Made by a program: the position numbers and the translations under genes
Notes under the pieces: generated by a model
What the model saw: the letters and a program-made list of their open reading frames with translations, nothing else
Database searches by the model: none
What the model was told of the DNA's origin: nothing
Shown here: in pieces, positions 58,063-64,000 of the stretch
Layout of the letters: each line of letters opens with the position of its first letter
Position numbering within the stretch: position 1 is the first letter of the stretch
Origin: Mytilus galloprovincialis
Lineage: Eukaryota > Mollusca > Bivalvia > Mytilida > Mytilidae
Direction: 5' to 3'
Length of the DNA stretch: 64,000 bases
Assembly (NCBI RefSeq): GCF_965363235.1
Contig: NC_134842.1
Coordinates: 3,003,112-3,067,111 of the forward strand

Positions 58063-59070
58063 ATATGAGCCAGTCCATGCGAAAAGGTACAAAAAGTCCT
58101 TTTGGTAAACTTTACAGGACACGCTAGCAAAGTTTGTTATAGTATTTTTGAAAAACGATTTTATCCGAAAAAAAATTACATTAATGTAAACATTCATAAG
58201 ATTGTCAATTCTATCCCGAATTTGTCAACTAAAACAGAAAAACACGTAGAAATATCTGAATTTTTGGTATTTGAGCAAGTGTAAACTCATTTGTTCCCCG
58301 GACTAATGCTATACCGACCAGAAACTATAAAAATTTATGACACTACAGAGACAAAAGTCAATAATTTCCGTCAGTTCTACAGGTTTAAAGAAAGTAAGAC
58401 AACATTAAAAAATGAGGGAGAATACAAAAACTATGACATCTTGTGTTTTAGAAATTGAAATTTAAGTTAAGTTAAGTTATTTAATATTATATAAATCAAC
58501 CTTAGTTGCACGGGATTAGAACCGTTGCCCGGTTCGATTGCATTGATTAAGTTAAGTTATTTAATATTATATAAATCAACCTTAGTTGCACGGGATCCGA
58601 ACCGTTGCCCGGTTCGATTGCATTGATATCCGCATCGTAAGCGAGAGCCTTATCCCCACTGCTACCGGGGTTAAGTTAAGTTAAGTTATTTAATATTATA
58701 TAAATCAACCTTAGTTGCACGGGATTCGAACCGTTGCCCGGTTCGATTGCATTGATATCCGCATCGTAAGCGAGAGCCTTATCCCCACTGCTACCGGGGT
58801 TAACATTATCAATTGGCAAATCAAGCCATTTAAACTGTACTTTGAAAATGATTGAAATATATGAAATAATTCACTAAAAATCTTGATAAAACTAAAGGGG
58901 GGAGGGGGGGGGTCTCAACACTCGCAGGTGCGTGTAGCTCACAGCTTGATGATATGAGGGAAAGTAAATGTGTTTTATAAATCACAAGTCTACTACCAAT
59001 AATTATGCACACTTTTTAGAATTTCGTAAATTTTTCGTTTTTGTACCTTTTCGCATGGACTGGCTCATAT
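58063..59070. repeat. 33 bp perfect inverted repeats about 940 bp apart
   Basis: 58063-58095 (atatgagccagtccatgcga, then aaaggtacaaaaa) recurs as its exact reverse complement at 59038-59070. The tRNA-derived tandem repeat lies inside. These could be the ends of one element or two copies of a short repeat. Confidence 0.75.
58461..58800 (-). repeat. tRNA-derived (SINE-like) tandem repeat, three units
   Basis: Two full units (58547-58670, 58671-58800) and one cut unit (58461-58546). On the minus strand each full unit reads ccccggtagcagtgggga (A-box-like), then an anticodon-arm-like ctcgcttacgatgcgg, and ggttcgaatcccgtgcaa, an exact B box in unit 3. Unit 2 has ggttcggatcccg and unit 1 ggttctaatcccg. 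The ends do not form a clean acceptor stem, so this is a tRNA-like repeat rather than a tRNA gene. Units are joined by (ttaag)n. Confidence 0.75.
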
Positions 59071-59094
59071 GTCATACGGCCAAACGGAGACATC

Positions 59095-59305
59095 AAGTCC
59101 TAAAAAAGGGGCAAAATATACAAGAGAGACAGTCAAACTCATACTTAAAAAATAAACTGTCAACGCCATGGCTAACAAAGAAAAAGACAAACGGACTAAT
59201 AATAGTACACAAGACACAACATAAAAAACTAAAGACTACGCAACACGAACTCCACCAAAAACTTGGATTGCAGGTACTCAGGAAGGGTAAGCAGATCCTC
59301 GTTGG
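59095..59305 (-). repeat. Retroelement 3' tail copy
   Basis: 'gagagacagtcaaactcata', 'caacgccatggctaacaa', 'caacacgaactccaccaaaa' and 'ggaagggtaagcagatcct' mark the same tail as at 53690-54020; it is cut before the hallmark gtcgtgttgct. Confidence 0.75.
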
Positions 59306-59309
59306 ACGG

Positions 59310-62300
59310 TGTTTTGTTTTTTCTTGACTTTTTTAAAATAAATGTAAAAAAAAAAAAAAAACCTAAAGATGATTTTTTATCTTTTTATTCAAAACATAAT
59401 ATAAAAACACTGCTGAAGTAAAATCAATCTGAAATTTATCGTTCAAAATCAATATTAACAAAGAAAAACTTAACAAAATATATACAATGAAATCTAAAAT
59501 TAAAAAAAAGAAATCTCAATTTTCTCGATTTCGACGTTACAACTTTAAATGACTCCGATACACATTTTGATAAGACATATATCTCTTCAGTGATGTTTGG
59601 AACCGAAATATTTAAAAATCCAACCTACAAACACTTGTTAAAGTTGACGAGATAGCCAAAACAAAAAATGCAATGTAATGGATCAGATGCAGTTATCCGA
59701 TTTGAGAAGTCATTTCAGAATCAATTTATTCATCGTAGTTTTTTCTTTATATTCCATTTGTTATAATTTGATATATTGTCCACTTTTAATTGCTATACTA
59801 ATTATTCTTTATTCTTTATAGTTCATTCGTTAATTATGTGTAATATTGTCCACTTTTAAAGTGTTATTTTAAATGGTTCATTTGTTATATTTCAAATGTA
59901 TCAGTCAATTATTCATTTACCTATCGTTTAATTCTATATTTATGTATCATTACTTTCACGGTGGGTAATGTTGTCCTGCGAGAGAACGTTTTGTGCTGGT
60001 GATTTGGTCCTGTCAGGTGTTAGTGGGTCCTGATTCTGTGCTGGTGGGTTTGTTTACATTGTATCAGAACGGCAATAAAACAACCGTTGTGTTGCTTAAT
60101 TTTTCTCTGATACGTCATTAGTACCATTCAAAGAATATTACAACAATTTGTTATTGCAAAAGTCGTGGAAGTTTGCCAAACGAAATTATCCTGACGATGT
60201 GCTGGTGATTAGAAAAGCGGTCCTGGTTCTATGCCTTTAAGTTTTAGTTAAAAGTAGCATATATTCATGATCATTGATGCTTAACTGTTATTGCTAATTA
60301 ACTGGTATCTTTTTTCTTGAAATTGCCATTGTTGTGAATCTGTTTACTGTTATTATGAGAGAAAAACATACCCCTATTTTTTTTATTTTTTTTAAAAACT
60401 AACTGTAATCTTATTTCTTGACCTGTTAATGGAACCCCTCTTACCTCTAAGATAAGAAAATATGTTTACGATTTTCGGGATTACGGTCTTTTTGCATGAT
60501 CACCAAAATACGTTGTAAATTATACAATACTTATATAAAGAAGTCTCAAGATGATGTTGTATGTTTGTTAATGGACAAATTTCCATAACAAACCAAAGGA
60601 AGTTTGTGTTAACAACCATACGTCATAGTACGACCTTCAACAATAACCCATAAAATGAAACTGTTTTAAAAAGGTTTTGCATAAAAATGGAACAAAGGAC
60701 ATTTGAATCTTTGTGAACCATTTAATGCTGACTATAAGAATGACAATAGTATTGCGTTTTGTTTTTTTGTTGTTTTTTTTTGGGGGGGGGGCGGGGGGGG
60801 GATAAGTTAGAACGAGGTCACACTGAAAGTTTTAAGCCTGGATTAGTTTCCCGTAAGATTTTAAAGTTTTATTTTAAAAGAAAAATGTGTCTTATAGCTA
60901 TTAAGAATCACTTGCTGTATCTGTAAGTTTTTTTCAACCTATTTTTTTGTCTGAACGGTTGTCAGGTATTTTTTTTTCGAAAGTTCGATAGAACACTAAA
61001 ACAAATTCACTATTTATGGATGCGCTGACTAGAATTTTTCAGAGAATGAAGACGAGATAACCTAGAGAACACTAACAGAAATACGATTTCTTAGCTTTTT
61101 CATTTCAAATTTACTTTTGATACAGAATTAAGGGGGCGGGAGTGAACAATGTGTCCTATTTTCTATATTTAAATATTTTTATGAATAAAAATCAAATGTG
61201 CCTTAACTCTAATTGAAAATGAGTAAACGGAAAAAATACAAGAAATACACTATTATTTGAATATTGGTTATATCACTAACTAAGCTTTTAAGTTGTGTGT
61301 GTCAAACACACTTTCTCTGTAGTAATGACTCGTTACTAAGATATTTCACTTTACCCAATTTTGTTCTTCATTTTTTGATATTCTGAATTCTTAGTATTAT
61401 TATATTAAAAAGTAGCCGTAATTTATATTTAAAAAACTGAATCTAAAGCCAGATAAGGACTTCAGTTATAGGTAAAATGCGTACTCGACTGTCTGTAATT
61501 GACCATTTATAGACTCCTCCCAAATAAAAACAAGCCGGGGTTGGGGAGGGGGGTTCAGAGATGCAAATTAAGTACTTGATCAATATTTTATCTTTTCGTG
61601 CATGGTTTATGACCTCTCCTGGGGCCTGTCAATTACGAAATGTGCAAACTGCAATGGTCTCAAAACAGCACAGACAATGAATAAAAGAGATGGACCATTT
61701 TGTACATATATCAAGGGGAAACTTCTTGCAAAGCTTTATTATTTATAGTTCATTATTGTATTAAGAAGAAAAAGAGAATTTGGTGAAAATAAAACCACTA
61801 TTATTATAGAAAATTCACAGACTTTTGTACAGAGATTTTTGTTATGTTTAGCATGGAATCAACACAAGGGTACATTATCCTTTTAAAATATATTTAAAGG
61901 TATTTGCAAGCCAACTACCGTTTGCTTTGTTAATTGTACCTTAAATTTAAAAAAATAAAATATCTCGTAGCTTCATACGCTTCATACTACCAATGTCTAT
62001 CTACCTTGCACATTTCAGAAAATTCAGATCAGATAATGAAACTGGGTGCAGCAACATTTATAAGCAATTCAATATTTTGACCCTCACAGCACAAGTATTC
62101 TCGTTACAACGAATCTTTTTGAATACAAAACTACCAGTTGCAGCCTTTTGTTTATATATTAATATATGTATATAAATAAAGTTATGAAAGACAGCAGGGT
62201 CATGAGGGTGAGAAGTCCATGTCATCTGAAATAAATACTAAGCATAGATCTAGAAAGCGACAGATAATCATGACATTAAAAAAAACTGTCTTCTTTTCGA

Positions 62301-62600
62301 CTTTTTTCGAACAAATTGACACATAAAATGAATTTTTAACTTATGTTCAATGCATTTGTTACACTTTTTACTAGGATAATAATCCTGTCAAGTATGAATT
62401 CGGTAAACTATTTCCGAAAAGAAGATGGTAATGTGAAAGTTTACGTGCGTCAGGTGCAACAGAATACGAATAGCTAATATGCCTCGTCAGGAAAAAAGGT
62501 GGATCAAAGTCCACGATTTTTTAATTTAAAACCTTTATTCGTTCCAACAAAGTTATTGAGAAATTGTTGAGGATTTAACCATCTACGACAACAAGACTTT
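59310..62600. other. AT-rich DNA without recognised genes
   Basis: No exon or RNA gene is supported. Minor items: a 'ggtcctg/gctggtg' patch at 59961-60050, a poly-G run at 60781-60802 and a G-rich patch at 61536-61553. Confidence 0.45.
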
Positions 62601-62611
62601 TTTTTATAATT

Positions 62612-62884
62612 TATAGCTCTTCTATAAACATATGCAAAGCAAACCATTGATCAACTTGCTTGCTATGATTGTTGGGATGTTATTAAACGGCAGGTAAGTA
62701 GAGTGTTTACTATATACTATAATTTGTTTGGACAATTCAATTCCTGTCAGTTTTTATTGACCAATCAAATCCCAGTATGTATTGAAACTCTGCCTACCTA
62801 TAAATGTTTGAAAACATTCAAGCAAACATAGCAAGCAAGTCGATCAAAGTTTTGTTTTACATCCTTTTATAGAAGAGCTGTAAT
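62612..62884. repeat. MITE-like element with inverted ends
   Basis: The end ttatagctcttctataaa and the other end ttttatagaagagctgtaa are inverted copies; inside each, ttgatcaacttgcttgctat and atagcaagcaagtcgatcaa are also inverted. The ~150 bp interior has no coding potential. Confidence 0.85.
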
Positions 62885-63354
62885 GCAAAGAAGCGTTAAA
62901 GTCTTTCGCCAAAAAATGCTATAAATTTCTTTTTATCCTATGTAAACTTCCGTACCATTTTCTTTCATTCATGATCATAATTAAATTGAACTGTAAAATA
63001 TTCCTTGGTACCTTCTTAATTCCGTTATAAGTCTTATGTATACATAATTATGACAAGAACTGTTGTGAGCACAGGATTTACTGTACTCTTTTAAAGTTCT
63101 GCTTTATCAAACATTAAAATGTAAACTTAAGTTTTGAGAAATTTTTTAATCGACACGATTGGGATTTTTATATATGAGAACATTGTTTGTCTATCAGTTG
63201 AAAATGCGGCTTTGAGCTAGCTTTCAGTACCTGCGAGCATTCGACATTCAATAATGTGAATCTTTCTATTATTATTTTATGTGATAAACTGTTGTGTTGG
63301 TATACATGTACCACTGTACCAATGAAGGAGGAAATGGGGAGGGGTTGGTTAGGT

Positions 63355-63375
63355 GGGGGTGGGGGTGGGGAGGGG
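63355..63375 (+). other. Candidate G-quadruplex
   Basis: Four runs of five, five, four and four G, separated by single T, T and A, within a longer G-rich patch (63337-63385). Single-base loops and runs of at least four G satisfy the strict G4 pattern. Confidence 0.7.
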
Positions 63376-63692
63376 TATGTGGAGCGCAAAAAATCATGTT
63401 TACGACTATGCGGCATGGGCTTTGATCATTGTTGAAGCATCAATTTATGGGGCATTTAATATCTTAATAAAACTATTCTTATTTTAGATATATATTGTTA
63501 TCTGATATTGTACGGAAGATGTTGCCCTTTTATGTAATACAAGTTACGATTATTTGAAAACACATATTAAACAGCCAAATTGATGCACAAAAGCAAAAAT
63601 AGGAGTCACAGATCCTTTTGACAATACTTTTCTGCCCAATCTTATTGATTTTGTAACATTTGTTTCAAATATGACCAACTTCTTATCCAAAA

Positions 63693-63753
63693 TCACCAGG
63701 ACCGTATCAGGACCCACCAGCACAATGACAGGACCCACCAGAACAGTATCAGG
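63693..63753 (+). repeat. Short tandem repeat of a caggacccaccag-type unit
   Basis: Three imperfect units: caccaggaccgtatcaggac, ccaccagcacaatgacagga and cccaccagaacagtatcagg. The reverse complement of the same words occurs at 59961-60050 (gctggtgggtt, ggtcctgtcagg). Confidence 0.6.
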
Positions 63754-64000
63754 AAATGAATAAATTGAGAAAATGCAAAATTTTAATAAATTGCACTGTT
63801 TTTTCACAAAATAATTTTGTCGTGTGGATTGCTGTATATAAAGCGGACTCTTTAAGCATTTTTGTTTTATTTTTTCAGTTCTAGATTTTCTGAAAATGAG
63901 CACTTTTGTGTTATGCTTACTGAAACAGTTTAGAGGGTCAACTTTTTGATGTTTTGCCTATGAACCCATAAGAAACAAAATTGAAAAATCTCAACTGTTT

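Noticed and set aside
58586..58800. tRNA genes on the minus strand
   Set aside because: The A- and B-box-like blocks are present but the acceptor ends do not pair and the units are tandem repeats, so these are called tRNA-derived repeats.
56247..64000. A third transmembrane/tail cassette of gene A
   Set aside because: No exon with a hydrophobic helix and the phase 1-1 boundaries of exons 8A and 8B was seen, and no tail motifs (ESYL, KYESL) occur.

Overview
This is an AT-rich eukaryotic nuclear window, almost certainly from a bivalve mollusc and most likely a mussel of the Mytilus type. The evidence is sparse short coding exons with canonical GT/AG introns, molluscan-style Ig and FN3 surface-receptor exons, and dense dispersed repeats such as a ~355 bp family carrying an acgcgcgtttcgtc core. 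The species call is inference from repeat and gene style. No database could be searched, and all gene models come from reading frames, splice sites and intron phases only.

Two genes are supported, both type I membrane receptors of the immunoglobulin superfamily, placed head to head about 6.3 kb apart. Gene B (minus strand, 29140 down to about 4909) has six phase-compatible exons: signal peptide, one Ig exon, a second Ig-like domain split over two exons, a short stalk and a transmembrane exon. Its cytoplasmic part is either very short or lies beyond the left edge. Gene A (plus strand, 35472 to 56246) has a signal-peptide exon, five Ig-type exons and one FN3 exon. All its ectodomain junctions are phase 1.

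The most notable feature is the 3' half of gene A. After the single FN3 exon come two complete, homologous cassettes in tandem. Each has a 33-codon transmembrane exon, a short basic juxtamembrane exon and a long terminal exon with a tyrosine-rich tail. Either cassette joins the FN3 exon in frame, giving predicted proteins of 803 aa (cassette A) and 797 aa (cassette B). The tails share YDEI, YYNP, ESYLxPC, KYESL and NEHxY motifs but differ around them, and only tail A has a canonical ITIM-like LKYESL. This suggests one recognition ectodomain wired to alternative signalling tails by alternative splicing or alternative polyadenylation.

The rest is mobile and repetitive DNA: a decayed Tc1/mariner transposon 46 bp from an Ig-exon splice donor, a palindrome-rich element ending at that transposon, a LINE reverse-transcriptase relic, relics of at least three retroelements with a C-P-x-x-D-L-F type reverse transcriptase whose 3' tails account for several abundant repeats, a 353-355 bp tandem repeat, a tRNA-derived tandem repeat inside a 33 bp inverted repeat, and several hairpin MITE-like elements. 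No coding gene was recognised from 56247 to 64000.
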